DNA of 18,728 nt from CF-118 sp035689345 (GCA_035689345.1 DASSLR010000043.1:1-18728), one strand, 5' to 3'; positions 1 to 7,036 are shown, counted from the stretch's first letter. Numbers and translations: made by a program. The notes: a model not told the origin generated them from the letters alone.

Positions 1-368
1 AACCCGGCAAACAGCACGTAGAAGACGATGAAGACGGCGCTCAGGCCGATGTTCGTGTAGCCGAGGATCAGGCCGGCCAGCGCCATGCCGCCGCCGCCCT
101 CGCCGGACTGCTTGACCTGGTTTCGTGACACGTGGCCGAAGATGATGGCCAGGACGGCGGCCAGGAACGGGCACAGCACCCAGGACAGGATGCCCGTCAC
201 CAGCGAGGCGATCGCAAGGCTGTTGGTGCGCGGCGCGTACAGGTAGGCGCCGGCTGGATAAGCGGCGATGGGTGGAGGGGCAGCCTGTACGGGCGCCCAC
301 CTGGTCCCATCCCAGTACCACCTGCCGTCCGGCGAAAGCTGCGTTCCGGGCGGAAGCACGCTGCTCAC
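1..368 (-). CDS. DUF4190-type small membrane protein, 3' end cut by the window edge
   Basis: The reading frame starts with GTG at 366-368 and is still open at the left edge, so the C-terminus is missing. About 122 residues are visible. Residues 13-26 carry a tryptophan-rich W-x-W-D-G-x-x-W motif like that of DUF2510 and related domains. A Pro/Ala/Tyr linker follows. Then comes a hydrophobic segment at about 51-77, a short polar loop GHVSRNQ, a Gly-rich turn, and a second hydrophobic segment at about 95-120. This two-helix layout with the GHxxxxQ loop is typical of DUF4190. The gene begins 12 nt after the nitroreductase stop and is probably the last visible gene of the leftward operon that starts at 3117. 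The function of the family is unknown. I inferred the GTG start from the motif position; no strong ribosome binding site precedes it. Confidence 0.75.
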   Translation of the reverse strand, partial: MSSVLPPGTQLSPDGRWYWDGTRWAPVQAAPPPIAAYPAGAYLYAPRTNSLAIASLVTGILSWVLCPFLAAVLAIIFGHVSRNQVKQSGEGGGGMALAGLILGYTNIGLSAVFIVFYVLFAG

Positions 369-380
369 GCCGGGAGCCTA

Positions 381-809
381 TCAGTCCGGCAGGCGCTCCA
401 ACACCACGACCGGGATCGTCCTTTCGGTGCGCTGCTGGTAGTCGCGGAAGCTCGGCCACACCTCGGTCAGGTGCTCGTACAGCCGGTCGTGCTCGGGCCC
501 GCTCATGACGGGCTTGGCTTTCGCCTTGAAGGTCTCGGTGCCGCCGTCCTTGGCGACCTCGATCTCGACCACGGGGTTGGCCTCGAGGTTGTGCAACCAC
601 CTGGGATGCTCCGGCGCGCCGCCCTTGGACGCCACGACGACGTAGTGGTCGCCGTCCTTGCGGTAAACGAGCGGCGTGGTGATCGAGTCACCGCTTTTCT
701 TGCCGGTCGCGGTGAGGAGGAGGATGTTGTCGCGCCACGGGCCGACGCCCCGGCCCTTCTTGGCGTGGAACTCCTCGATGGTCTTCTGGTTCCAGGCGAT
801 TGCGGTCAT
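381..809 (-). CDS. Ddn-like F420-dependent nitroreductase/quinone reductase family protein
   Basis: The 142-residue protein has the length and layout of the deazaflavin (F420)-dependent nitroreductase family (DUF385, split beta-barrel). Visible marks are G-K-K-S-G at 36-40, the strand T-T-P-L-V-Y that follows, the segment SKGGAPEHPRWLHNLEANP at 61-79, and the tail FRDYQQRTERTIPVVVLERL. In the family the lysine/glycine-rich stretch and the P-x-W-x-x-N-L segment line the cofactor pocket. Members reduce nitroaromatics or quinones with F420H2. The physiological substrate here cannot be read from the sequence. The protein has no signal peptide or membrane segment, so it is cytoplasmic. It starts with ATG only 5 nt after the stop of the upstream glycosidase gene, so the two are almost certainly co-transcribed. 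Assigning it to the F420 family implies that the host makes F420, which is an inference. Confidence 0.88.
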   Translation of the reverse strand: MTAIAWNQKTIEEFHAKKGRGVGPWRDNILLLTATGKKSGDSITTPLVYRKDGDHYVVVASKGGAPEHPRWLHNLEANPVVEIEVAKDGGTETFKAKAKPVMSGPEHDRLYEHLTEVWPSFRDYQQRTERTIPVVVLERLPD

Positions 810-814
810 CGATC

Positions 815-2287
815 TCAGACTACCGGGGTGCCCGCGGCGAGCGCAGCGAGGTTGGCGTCGAGCGCCGCGATGTCTGCCGACGTCGACCGCGGCCGGTCGC
901 GCTCGTAAGCCGCGTCGCGCGCGGAGGCACGGACCAGAGCGCCCAGCGTCCAGAGCTGCCAGGGTTTGGCGGGCTCGATGGCGGTGGTGACGTAGGGCTC
1001 GGGCCGCGCGCGTCTCACTTTCACGCGCACGCGATCGAAGCCCGGCTCGGCCGCGTCGGGGACGAACTCAGGCACAGCGCCGGTCATCGCGCAGATGCGC
1101 AGCGTCAGCTGGTCGTCGTGGTGCGCGCACCGGTGGAAGCCCCGCTCGGCCGCGGCCGTCGCCAGCCGGTCGTTCAGATACGGCCAGACCGCGCCCTTGT
1201 CTCCACCCGACGGGTAGTAATGGGGCGCCTCGTGGCTAAGGGATCGCGGGCCGAGCTCGCCGCGCAACCCGAGCGTGGGGTCGTAGAGACGGCGCATCAC
1301 CGAGCGCAGGTGTGCCTCGTGCTCGGGGCCGTCCAGCAGGCCGCTGGCCAGCGTGTCGATCAGAGAGGAGCTGGCGATGGGCGCCACGACCAGGTCGCGC
1401 CCCGATTCGTCGAGCTCCGCCAGGTATCCGGGGAAGCCGCCTGCGTCGTCGTCCACCCAGAACGTCGCGAAGAACTCGTCCCGCACGTCGGCGGCCAGAC
1501 GCTCGAGCTCGCGCGCATCGCCCATCTCGGGCAGGCGTGCCGCCAGGCGCAGCGATCGGTAGAGGATGCACTGCACCTCGACCAGCGCCACGGGGCGTGT
1601 GGGCAGCGTTCCATCCGGACGCACAAATCCGTCCGGCGAGTCCTTCCACACCGAACCGATGGGCGGCATCCAGGTCGAGCCCGCGGGTCGCGGCAGGTGG
1701 CGCGAAAGGATGAGATGCCTCCCGCTTTCCTTCATGCGCCCCAGCTCCCAGCCGAGCGCGGCCGACACCGCGTCTCGGTAAGACCTCGCGCCTGCGCGCC
1801 GCTCGAGGAGCGAAGGATCCCGCAGCGCGAGCTCCATCAGGTAGCACGCGCCGTCGCCGGTCACGTCGTCGGCCGCGAACCACGGCCACGTGCAGCCGGT
1901 GATGGCCGAGATGTTCTTTGCCAGCGCGGTATCTGGATCTCGGTGTTCGTGAAAAAGCTTGCCCTCGCCGTTCTGAAGGCGAAGCACTTCGTCGATCACG
2001 GGAAGGAAGCGATCGACCGGATACCGGACGGTCAGCGTGCGCAGCGACAGGAACAGGTCACGCGGAAACAAGGCCGCGCTGTAGTCGGAGCCGATGTCGC
2101 TCGAAGCCTCGGCATCCGGCCACATGCCGGCGCTCAGGAAAGGCAGGTGTGCGCTGAGTGCATTCAGGATCGCGTCTTCGTCCACCTTCTGGCGGCTCCA
2201 CGGACGCGCCGGTTCCACCGAGAGCACCTCGTCGGTCGCGGGGAGCGTGAACGGACCCCACTCGCTTTCGTGAACGGCCAGGTTCAC
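815..2287 (-). CDS. (alpha/alpha)6-barrel glycoside hydrolase, amylo-alpha-1,6-glucosidase-like
   Basis: This is a 490-residue cytoplasmic-looking protein without a signal peptide. Motifs resemble the glucosidase domain of glycogen debranching enzymes and other six-hairpin glycosidases: FPRDLFLSLR at 74-83, W-K-D-S-P-D-G at 214-220 (the W-K-D-S-x-D-G signature), G-G-F-P-G-Y at 283-288, and YYPSGGDKGAVWPYLNDR at 357-374. The last resembles the Y-H-x-G-x-V-W-P-W segment near the C-terminal catalytic region. Likely catalytic acids lie among D216/D219 and the conserved D/E residues of the late helices, but I cannot assign them with certainty. The specific substrate is unknown. The start is GTG at 2285-2287; its G-T-G-A overlaps the stop of the ArsR-SRPBCC gene, indicating translational coupling. 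A glycosidase directly coupled to an ArsR-type regulator is an uncommon pairing. Confidence 0.78.
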   Translation of the reverse strand: MNLAVHESEWGPFTLPATDEVLSVEPARPWSRQKVDEDAILNALSAHLPFLSAGMWPDAEASSDIGSDYSAALFPRDLFLSLRTLTVRYPVDRFLPVIDEVLRLQNGEGKLFHEHRDPDTALAKNISAITGCTWPWFAADDVTGDGACYLMELALRDPSLLERRAGARSYRDAVSAALGWELGRMKESGRHLILSRHLPRPAGSTWMPPIGSVWKDSPDGFVRPDGTLPTRPVALVEVQCILYRSLRLAARLPEMGDARELERLAADVRDEFFATFWVDDDAGGFPGYLAELDESGRDLVVAPIASSSLIDTLASGLLDGPEHEAHLRSVMRRLYDPTLGLRGELGPRSLSHEAPHYYPSGGDKGAVWPYLNDRLATAAAERGFHRCAHHDDQLTLRICAMTGAVPEFVPDAAEPGFDRVRVKVRRARPEPYVTTAIEPAKPWQLWTLGALVRASARDAAYERDRPRSTSADIAALDANLAALAAGTPVV

Positions 2288-3117
2288 CCGGTCGCAGCAC
2301 CAGTGCTACGGGGGGACAGCGGCTCGCCCGTCTCGAGCAACGTCTTGAGGCTGCTGAGCACGAACATCCATCCGCCGGACACGTTGGCCGCCGTCTTCGG
2401 AGATTGTTCGAGCTGGTCGTGGATGACGGTCAGCTTCGTCATGCCCCCGGGCTGAGGCTCGATCTCCCACGTGACGCGGCTGCGTGGCTCCTCGGCGAGT
2501 TCCTGGTTGTACAGCGCGCGCCACGAGTGGACGAGGCGTCGGGGGCGGTCCGACTCGAGGATCATGTCGTCGCCCCACATGGTCACGCCGTCGGGCGCGA
2601 CGTGGCGTATCGGTGTGCCCTCCTCGCCGGTCGTTTCGACGCGCGATCCGAAGAAATAGCGCGACGTGAACTCGGGCCTGGTGATCGCGTCCCAGACCTG
2701 CTCGGCCGTGGCTTTGATAAAGACCTGGTAGACCTGCTCCGGTTTGACCGCCATCTGATCACTCCCTTCCAGCTCGGCCTTGAGGTCGGCCAGCGCCGAC
2801 GCTCGCGGTCGCGTGTATTTGCTGACCCACCGGTCGTGGATCAGCTGAACGGGTACAGGGTTCAGGTAGTGCAGCTTTTCGCGTCCCACCTTGTGGGCGA
2901 CCACCAGGCCGGCCCCCTCGAGCAGGCGGAGGTGCTTCATGACGCCGAAGCGCGTCATGCCGTCGACAGCGGCGTGGAGCTCGTGCAGCGTCTGTCCCTC
3001 CCGCTCGAACAGCCGGTCGAGCAGGAGGCGCCTGGTCGGGTCGGCCAACGCCCGGAAGACCCGATCGTCGGCCACGCGGCGATTGTAGGAGGCGACCGCT
3101 TCCAGAACCCTTGACAT
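2284..3117 (-). CDS. ArsR-family regulator fused to an SRPBCC (AHSA1-like) domain
   Basis: The protein has 277 residues. Residues 15-95 form an ArsR winged helix: FRALADPTRRLLLDRL at 21-36, recognition region FGVMKHLRLLEGAGLV at 57-72, and a basic wing GREKLHYLNP. No ArsR metal-binding cysteine motif (ELCVCDL type) is present. Residues 125-265 form an SRPBCC/AHSA1 domain (VWDAITRPEF at 141-150, the W-G-D-D turn, and the closing helix GGWMFVLSSLKTLLETGEP). Such fusions are known as regulators in which the SRPBCC cavity may bind a hydrophobic ligand; the ligand is unknown. The gene is the first of a leftward operon and faces the VOC gene across an operator-like region with three GGTCAC half-sites. 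Autoregulation and control of both directions are inferred. The ATG at 3115-3117 has a GGCGAG-like ribosome binding site; a slightly later start cannot be excluded. Confidence 0.9.
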   Translation of the reverse strand: MSRVLEAVASYNRRVADDRVFRALADPTRRLLLDRLFEREGQTLHELHAAVDGMTRFGVMKHLRLLEGAGLVVAHKVGREKLHYLNPVPVQLIHDRWVSKYTRPRASALADLKAELEGSDQMAVKPEQVYQVFIKATAEQVWDAITRPEFTSRYFFGSRVETTGEEGTPIRHVAPDGVTMWGDDMILESDRPRRLVHSWRALYNQELAEEPRSRVTWEIEPQPGGMTKLTVIHDQLEQSPKTAANVSGGWMFVLSSLKTLLETGEPLSPRSTGAATG

Positions 3118-3140
3118 GTGCTCGCCTGGTCACCTATCGT
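3111..3140 (+). promoter_or_regulatory. Possible rightward promoter of the VOC gene
   Basis: TTGACA at 3111-3116 matches the -35 consensus exactly. TATCGT at 3135-3140 matches TATAAT at 4 of 6 positions, with an 18-bp spacer. Transcription would start at about 3147, inside the operator palindrome, leaving a leader of about 40 nt with a good ribosome binding site. The -35 overlaps the start codon of the divergent regulator. This is a prediction from sequence only. Confidence 0.4.
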
Positions 3141-3161
3141 ATCAGGTGACCAATTGGTCAC
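3127..3161. promoter_or_regulatory. Operator candidate with three GGTCAC half-sites in two overlapping inverted repeats
   Basis: TGGTCACCT at 3127-3135 and AGGTGACCA at 3144-3152 are exact inverted 9-bp arms with an 8-bp spacer. The right arm also forms half of a perfect 16-bp palindrome, GTGACCAATTGGTCAC, at 3146-3161. The half-site thus occurs three times, at 3128-3133, 3146-3151 (inverted) and 3156-3161. It lies between the divergent ArsR-SRPBCC and VOC genes, over the expected transcription starts, as expected for an ArsR-type repressor site. Confidence 0.75.
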
Positions 3162-3168
3162 ATAAACT

Positions 3169-3176
3169 GGAGGAGG
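3169..3176 (+). promoter_or_regulatory. Strong ribosome binding site of the VOC gene
   Basis: GGAGGAGG lies 10 nt before the ATG at 3187. It is the best Shine-Dalgarno match in the left half of the window and fixes the start of that gene. Confidence 0.75.
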
Positions 3177-3186
3177 CAGGAGCGCG

Positions 3187-3543
3187 ATGAGCAACCCGGT
3201 GCTCTGGTTCGAGGTGGTCGGCAAGGACGGCGGCAAGCTGCGCAAGTTCTACGAGGATGTGTTCGGCTGGGAGATAGCCGGGGCGGAGGGCGACGAGACG
3301 TATGGGCTCGTGGCCGCGGCCGGTGGCGGCATCGCCGGCGCGGTGGGGCAGAGCTCTGACGAGGGCCACGTCACCGTCTTCGTCGAGGTGGACGACCCGG
3401 CCGCCTACCTCAAGAAGATCGAGAAGGCGGGCGGCATGACGGTGGTTCCGCCGGCCGAGATCCCGAACTACAACTTGACCTACGCCTACTTCAAGGACCC
3501 GCAGGGCCACCTGATCGGCCTGTCCAAAGGCGTCGCCAGATAA
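3187..3543 (+). CDS. VOC-superfamily (glyoxalase/bleomycin-resistance-like) protein
   Basis: The 118-residue protein is the size of a single VOC module pair. It begins with a VLWFEVVGKDGGKLRKFYEDVFGWEI segment (residues 5-30), the classic first beta strand and FY-x-x-x-F-G-W helix. It ends with YFKDPQGHLIGLSKG at 101-115, the classic D-P-x-G-x-x-x-G-L closing strand. The central strand HVTVFVEVDD at 61-70 starts the second half. Such stand-alone proteins bind or isomerise small molecules, but the substrate cannot be told. It faces the ArsR-SRPBCC gene across the operator and is followed 7 nt later by the YCII-like gene, so both probably answer to the same regulator. Confidence 0.87.
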   Translation: MSNPVLWFEVVGKDGGKLRKFYEDVFGWEIAGAEGDETYGLVAAAGGGIAGAVGQSSDEGHVTVFVEVDDPAAYLKKIEKAGGMTVVPPAEIPNYNLTYAYFKDPQGHLIGLSKGVAR

Positions 3544-3550
3544 TCGCCCC

Positions 3551-3928
3551 ATGAAGTACACCGACGACGGCTCGCTGCCCGAGGTCACCGAGCAGGATCT
3601 GTTCGCCGCCCAGGCGAGGTTCAAGCCCTTCACGGTCATCATCCTCAAGCACGGCCCGAATTACCCAGCGGCCGGGCCGAGGAGCGACCCCGACGTCTTC
3701 GCGACCATCGTCAGGCACGGCCGGCGAAACGCGTCCCTGCGGCTCGCCGGCCTGCTGCGTGTGGTGTGCCCGGTGAACGACGGCAGCGATGTCGCCGGCG
3801 TCGGCGTCTTCGACGCGACGCCTGAAGACGTCGAGCGCATCTACTCGCGCGACCCTGCCATCAAAGCGGGAATCCTGACCTACGAGGTCCACGCCACGCA
3901 GACGTTCCCGGACAGCTGCCTGAGCTGA
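3551..3928 (+). CDS. YCII-like (dimeric alpha/beta barrel) protein
   Basis: The protein has 125 residues. An N-terminal region with FKPFTVIILKHGPNY is followed by a polar insert and then by the more diagnostic part. This consists of the strand DVAGVGVFDATPEDVERIYSR, the helix-loop DPAIKAGILTYEVHAT (the YCII D-P-x-x-x-A-G-x-x-x-Y-E-V pattern) and a short tail. The fold assignment rests mainly on this C-terminal half; the N-terminal half is only weakly similar. No catalytic role can be assigned. The ATG lies 7 nt after the VOC stop without a strong ribosome binding site, suggesting co-transcription and perhaps coupled translation. Confidence 0.7.
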   Translation: MKYTDDGSLPEVTEQDLFAAQARFKPFTVIILKHGPNYPAAGPRSDPDVFATIVRHGRRNASLRLAGLLRVVCPVNDGSDVAGVGVFDATPEDVERIYSRDPAIKAGILTYEVHATQTFPDSCLS

Positions 3929-4094
3929 ATCCCGCAAACGCGCCCTTGTGCGCAATTACGTGTTCTGAGCGCGAGATAACGCAATTTTGTGCACAAAATC
4001 GCGGAACGAGGGCCTTTCCCAATCGACCCTTCGCGGCTAAGCTACCGAACGAAATTACCCCGGCCGAGGCCGGAATTGCTGAGAGGTGGGTCAA
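3929..4094. promoter_or_regulatory. Intergenic control region before the ACT-domain gene
   Basis: This 166-bp gap is A+T-richer than its surroundings. It contains a perfect 16-bp palindrome ATTTTGTGCACAAAAT (3984-3999) and a related TTGTGCGCAA at 3946-3955. The latter differs by one base from the TTGTGCACAA core of the palindrome and lies 41 bp away from it, about four helical turns. A TAAGCT hexamer at 4038-4043 could be a -10 element. A CCGGCC/GGCCGG inverted repeat at 4060-4073 lies in the probable leader. GAGAGG at 4081-4086 is the ribosome binding site for the ATG at 4095. The regulator is unknown. Confidence 0.55.
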
Positions 4095-4481
4095 ATGCCG
4101 AGAGCAAAGCAGCTGACGATCTGGGTCTCCGACCAGCCGGGTCGCCTGGGCGAGATCGGCTCCGCGTTCGGCGCCAAGAAGGTCAACATCCGGGCGCTCA
4201 TGGCGACGACCGACGGCGGCCGCGGCGCGGTCCGGGTCGTGGTGGACAAGAACGCCGCGGCCAAGAAGGTGTGCTCGTCGATGGGCTGGGAGACGACCGA
4301 GGAAGAGGTCCTGGCGGTGACGCTCACCGACAACCCCGGCACCCTCGGCAAGGTGTCCAAGAAGCTCGGCGCGGCGGGCGTGAACATCCAGTACGTCTAT
4401 GCGGGTCCCGGCGGCGGCAAGCGCGCCGCCGTCTACATGGGCGTGTCCGACATCAAGGCCGCGCTGAAGGCCGCCCGCTAG
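4095..4481 (+). CDS. Stand-alone tandem ACT-domain protein
   Basis: The 128-residue protein consists of two ACT domains and nothing else. The first starts LTIWVSDQPGRLGEIGSAFG (residues 7-26) and continues KKVNIRAL. The second starts LAVTLTDNPGTLGKVSKKLG (73-92) and continues AAGVNIQYVY. Both show the D-x-P-G-x-L-G-x-x hinge that in ACT domains makes the amino-acid-binding dimer interface. Stand-alone ACT pairs are thought to sense amino acids and act on partner proteins; the ligand here is not known. I chose the ATG at 4095 because GAGAGG sits 8 nt upstream; a GTG at 4086 would overlap that site. The stop TAG shares the palindromic CTAG with the stop of the convergent reductase gene. Confidence 0.85.
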   Translation: MPRAKQLTIWVSDQPGRLGEIGSAFGAKKVNIRALMATTDGGRGAVRVVVDKNAAAKKVCSSMGWETTEEEVLAVTLTDNPGTLGKVSKKLGAAGVNIQYVYAGPGGGKRAAVYMGVSDIKAALKAAR

Positions 4482-5023
4482 CCCTTCTTCGGCTCGTATG
4501 ACAGGACGGTGACGCCGGAGGCGAACTGCTTCAAGCCGGTGAGTTGAAGCACGCGCTCCGGCTCATCACCGTGGAACAGCCGCTTGCCCTGCCCCAGCAC
4601 GATGGGGTGGACCATCAGCCTGTACTCGTCGATGACGTCGTGCGGGATGAGCGAGCGCACGAGCGTGCCACTACCCGACAGCAGCAGATCCTTGCCCGGT
4701 TGCGCGCGCAGCTTCTTGATCTCGTCGACCGCATTGCCGTCGATGACCGTGGTGTTGGTCCACGTCGGATTCTTGAGCGTCGTCGAGACGACGTATTTCT
4801 TGATGCTGTTCATGCGCACGCCGAAGTCGCCCGTGTCTTTCATGGTCGGCCAGGCCGCGGCGAAGCCTTCGTACGTGACGCGGCCCAACAGCAGCGCGTC
4901 GGTCGCATGGAGCTCCTCCTCCTTGAACTTCGCCGCCTCTTCGCTCCAGAACTGAAACGACCACTTGCCCGGCTCGTCCATCACGCCGTCGACGGTCAGA
5001 TACTCGGTCGCAACCAAACGCAT
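4478..5023 (-). CDS. Dihydrofolate reductase/RibD C-terminal-like reductase
   Basis: The 181-residue protein shows the RibD_C/DHFR-like pattern common in soil bacteria. It has an N-terminal strand and turn LVATEYLTVDGVMDEP (3-18), the cofactor segment DALLLGRVTYEGFAAAWP (42-59), KYVVSTTL at 76-83, GKDLLLSGSGTLVRSL at 110-125 (Gly-rich NADPH-binding loop), and the late motif DEYRLMVHPIVLGQGKRLF at 132-150. The family uses NADPH, but these stand-alone members have no established substrate. It is cytoplasmic with no signal. A GGGGGTG stretch precedes the ATG at 5021-5023. The gene is divergent from the YhhN-like gene (37-bp gap) and convergent with the ACT gene. Confidence 0.88.
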   Translation of the reverse strand: MRLVATEYLTVDGVMDEPGKWSFQFWSEEAAKFKEEELHATDALLLGRVTYEGFAAAWPTMKDTGDFGVRMNSIKKYVVSTTLKNPTWTNTTVIDGNAVDEIKKLRAQPGKDLLLSGSGTLVRSLIPHDVIDEYRLMVHPIVLGQGKRLFHGDEPERVLQLTGLKQFASGVTVLSYEPKKG

Positions 5024-5060
5024 GACATCACCCCCTACGACTTACTGTAGCGAGCACTGA

Positions 5061-5696
5061 ATGACGGGATTCGCCTGGATCGCATTCGCGCTGACTGCCG
5101 CGTTTGCCGTCGCGGACTGGGTGGCCGTCGCCGCCTCCGTGCGGAAACTCGAGCTCATCGCGAAGCCCGCGGTCATGGTCGGGCTCATCGCGGCGGCGTT
5201 GCTCCTGGATCCAGCCAACTTCATCCAGCGAGGCTTCTTCGTCGTCGCGTTGGGCTTCGGCCTCGCGAGCGACATCTTCCTGATGCTGCCGCAGGACCTC
5301 TTTCTGATGGGCCTCGCCACCGCGCTCGTCGAACACCTGGCCTACATCGGCGGCTTCCGCGCTCGCGACTTCCACCTCGACCTGCTCGGCTGGACCGGCG
5401 TCATCGTGCTGGTGTCGCTCGTGGTCGTCCTGCCGCCCGTGTATCGCGCCCTGAAGCAGGACCATCCGTCGCTCGTGTGGCCGGTCGTCGCCTACGTGGC
5501 CGTGTTCGTGGTGATGGTGTTCAGCGCGGGTGGCACTGGTTCGCTGATCGCGCTGAGCGGCGCGGTGCTGTTCTTCTGGTCCGATGGAATCCTTGCGTGG
5601 AACCGGTTCGTCAAGCCGCTGCCCGGCGGGCGCCTGGCCAACATCGTGCTCTACCACGCCGGCCAGGCGCTGCTCGTGCTGTCGCTCGCAAGCTGA
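5061..5696 (+). CDS. YhhN/TMEM86-family membrane protein (lysoplasmalogenase-like)
   Basis: The 211-residue, strongly hydrophobic protein has about eight predicted transmembrane segments. Family marks are a K-P pair after the first helix (LELIAKPAVMVG), FGLASDIFLMLPQ at 71-83 (the G-D-x-x-L-x-L-P position, with S before D), LFFWSDGILAWNRF at 174-187 and LYHAGQALL near the end. Characterised family members hydrolyse the vinyl-ether bond of lysoplasmalogens using conserved aspartates; D76 and D179 are candidates here. Whether this member is active is unknown. The promoter must lie in the 37-bp gap shared with the DHFR-like gene. The gene ends 3 nt before the stop of the convergent BNR gene. Confidence 0.83.
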   Translation: MTGFAWIAFALTAAFAVADWVAVAASVRKLELIAKPAVMVGLIAAALLLDPANFIQRGFFVVALGFGLASDIFLMLPQDLFLMGLATALVEHLAYIGGFRARDFHLDLLGWTGVIVLVSLVVVLPPVYRALKQDHPSLVWPVVAYVAVFVVMVFSAGGTGSLIALSGAVLFFWSDGILAWNRFVKPLPGGRLANIVLYHAGQALLVLSLAS

Positions 5697-5699
5697 GGT

Positions 5700-7019
5700 T
5701 CAGGTCACCGTCACGGCGGCCGCGAAGATCTGCGACTTCTTGCCCGTGGTCGGCGTGGCGCTGCCCCAGCTGAGCACGACCCGGCCCGGCGCGACCGCGG
5801 AGATGCCGAACGTATCGCCCGGCCACACCGCGGTGTCGCCGAACTGGCTCGACACCTGGAACTGGTCGGAGAGCCAGCCGGTCCGCGTCGAGAACGCGCG
5901 CAGGTACTGCGTGTAACCGCCCGACGTGCTGCTGGTGAGCCATCCCACGTAGGCGGTGCCTGACGCGCCGCCCGCAACTTCCATGATGTGCGGCACGTTG
6001 AGGCGATCGGCCGGCACCTGGATCGCGCCCGACCAGTGCTTGCCTCCGTCGGTCGAGAACGCGAGCCAGCCGGTGTCGTTACTGCCGCTCTGCGTGTCCC
6101 ACGTCGCGTAGAGGTTGCCGCCGGCGTCAATGCCGATGTCGCCGTCGATCCACCACTCGGCGAGCGACATCGTGCCGCCCTCGGGCCCGACCCTCACGGG
6201 CGTCGACCAGGTGCTTCCCTGGTCGGTCGACGACGTGAAATAGCTGTACGCCGGATCCATCGCGAAGGTCGTCGTGTCGGTGATGTGGTAGCCCTGGTAG
6301 AGGACGTCGATGCGGCCGCTCGGCTCGACTACCATCGGCGCGCTGTCGCCGCCGCTGGCCGGAAACCCCGGGCTCACGTCGACCATAGGGCTCCAGGTCT
6401 GGCCCCCATCCGTCGACCGCTGCAGGACCACGTTGAGATCGCCGGTCGAAAACGCGCAGCTTCCGTTGGTCGCGCAGATGAAAGTGACCGAGGTGCGCTC
6501 CGGTCCGTAGTCGTACGTCAGGTACACGGTACCGTCAGGCCCGACCGCGAGAAAGTCGCGGTCGCCCCAGTTCTTCGCGTCTGGTGGCACCACCGGCGAC
6601 ACCTGGGGGAACGTCGTGCCATGGTCGAACGACGCGTCGACGACCGGGTACCACTGTGAGCCCTTCGCGATCATGAACGCCGCGTACACGGTGCCATCCG
6701 GCGCCACGGTGACCGCGGGATCCCATGCATTGACGTTCGAGCCGGAGGCGCCGGGAAGCGAGATCGGTTTCTCGAATGTCTTGCCGCCGTCGGTCGAGCG
6801 CGCGAAGCCGATACCCGAGCAGCCCATCCACGCCTCGTACACGTAGCCGAGCTTCGTGTCGGCGGCCTGCTCGACCTCCGCGTTCTGCCCGGAGCAGGCG
6901 GCGCTCACCTCGACGATCGGACTCTCGCTGTAGCCGGCTGCCGCCGCTTGCGCCGGCACCGCGCCGGCGAGGGCTCCGATCAGAGCGACGGCATAGCCGG
7001 TGAATCGAGCCGCGCGCAT
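5700..7019 (-). CDS. Secreted Asp-box (BNR/sialidase-like propeller) protein
   Basis: The ATG at 7017-7019 gives 439 residues with a Sec signal peptide: basic MRAAR, a hydrophobic core, and A-Q-A cleavage near 25-27. Five Asp-box motifs (S-x-D-x-G-x-x-F/W) are visible: STDGGKTF 75-82, SFDHGTTF 130-137, STDGGQTW 202-209, STDQGSTW 264-271 and STDGGKHW 322-329. They mark blades of a sialidase-type beta-propeller. Sialidase catalytic hallmarks (R-I-P, arginine triad) are not evident, so enzymatic sialidase activity should not be assumed. The end (AAAVTVT) carries no sorting signal or membrane helix, implying release or non-covalent attachment. An earlier start inside the kinase tail is less likely because GGGAGG stands 6 nt before this ATG. 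The gene follows the PAS kinase gene by 17 nt on the same strand. Confidence 0.87.
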   Translation of the reverse strand: MRAARFTGYAVALIGALAGAVPAQAAAAGYSESPIVEVSAACSGQNAEVEQAADTKLGYVYEAWMGCSGIGFARSTDGGKTFEKPISLPGASGSNVNAWDPAVTVAPDGTVYAAFMIAKGSQWYPVVDASFDHGTTFPQVSPVVPPDAKNWGDRDFLAVGPDGTVYLTYDYGPERTSVTFICATNGSCAFSTGDLNVVLQRSTDGGQTWSPMVDVSPGFPASGGDSAPMVVEPSGRIDVLYQGYHITDTTTFAMDPAYSYFTSSTDQGSTWSTPVRVGPEGGTMSLAEWWIDGDIGIDAGGNLYATWDTQSGSNDTGWLAFSTDGGKHWSGAIQVPADRLNVPHIMEVAGGASGTAYVGWLTSSTSGGYTQYLRAFSTRTGWLSDQFQVSSQFGDTAVWPGDTFGISAVAPGRVVLSWGSATPTTGKKSQIFAAAVTVT

Positions 7020-7025
7020 CCCACA

Positions 7026-7031
7026 CCTCCC
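7026..7031 (-). promoter_or_regulatory. Ribosome binding site deciding the start of the BNR gene
   Basis: GGGAGG on the minus strand ends 6 nt before the ATG at 7017-7019. It fixes the start directly before the signal peptide and excludes a longer form that would begin inside the kinase gene. Confidence 0.75.
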
Positions 7032-7036
7032 AACTG

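Noticed and set aside
800..2455. Plus-strand open frame opposite the glycosidase gene (551 codons)
   Set aside because: Its composition is Arg/Ala/His/Val-rich without recognisable motifs, while the minus strand shows conserved glycosidase signatures through the same interval.
4086..4094. GTG start at 4086 for the ACT protein
   Set aside because: The GTG overlaps the GAGAGG ribosome binding site; the ATG at 4095 has correct spacing and leads straight into the first ACT strand.
5700..7019. Active sialidase
   Set aside because: Five Asp boxes show a propeller, but the arginine triad and other catalytic hallmarks of sialidases are not apparent. Only the fold is supported.
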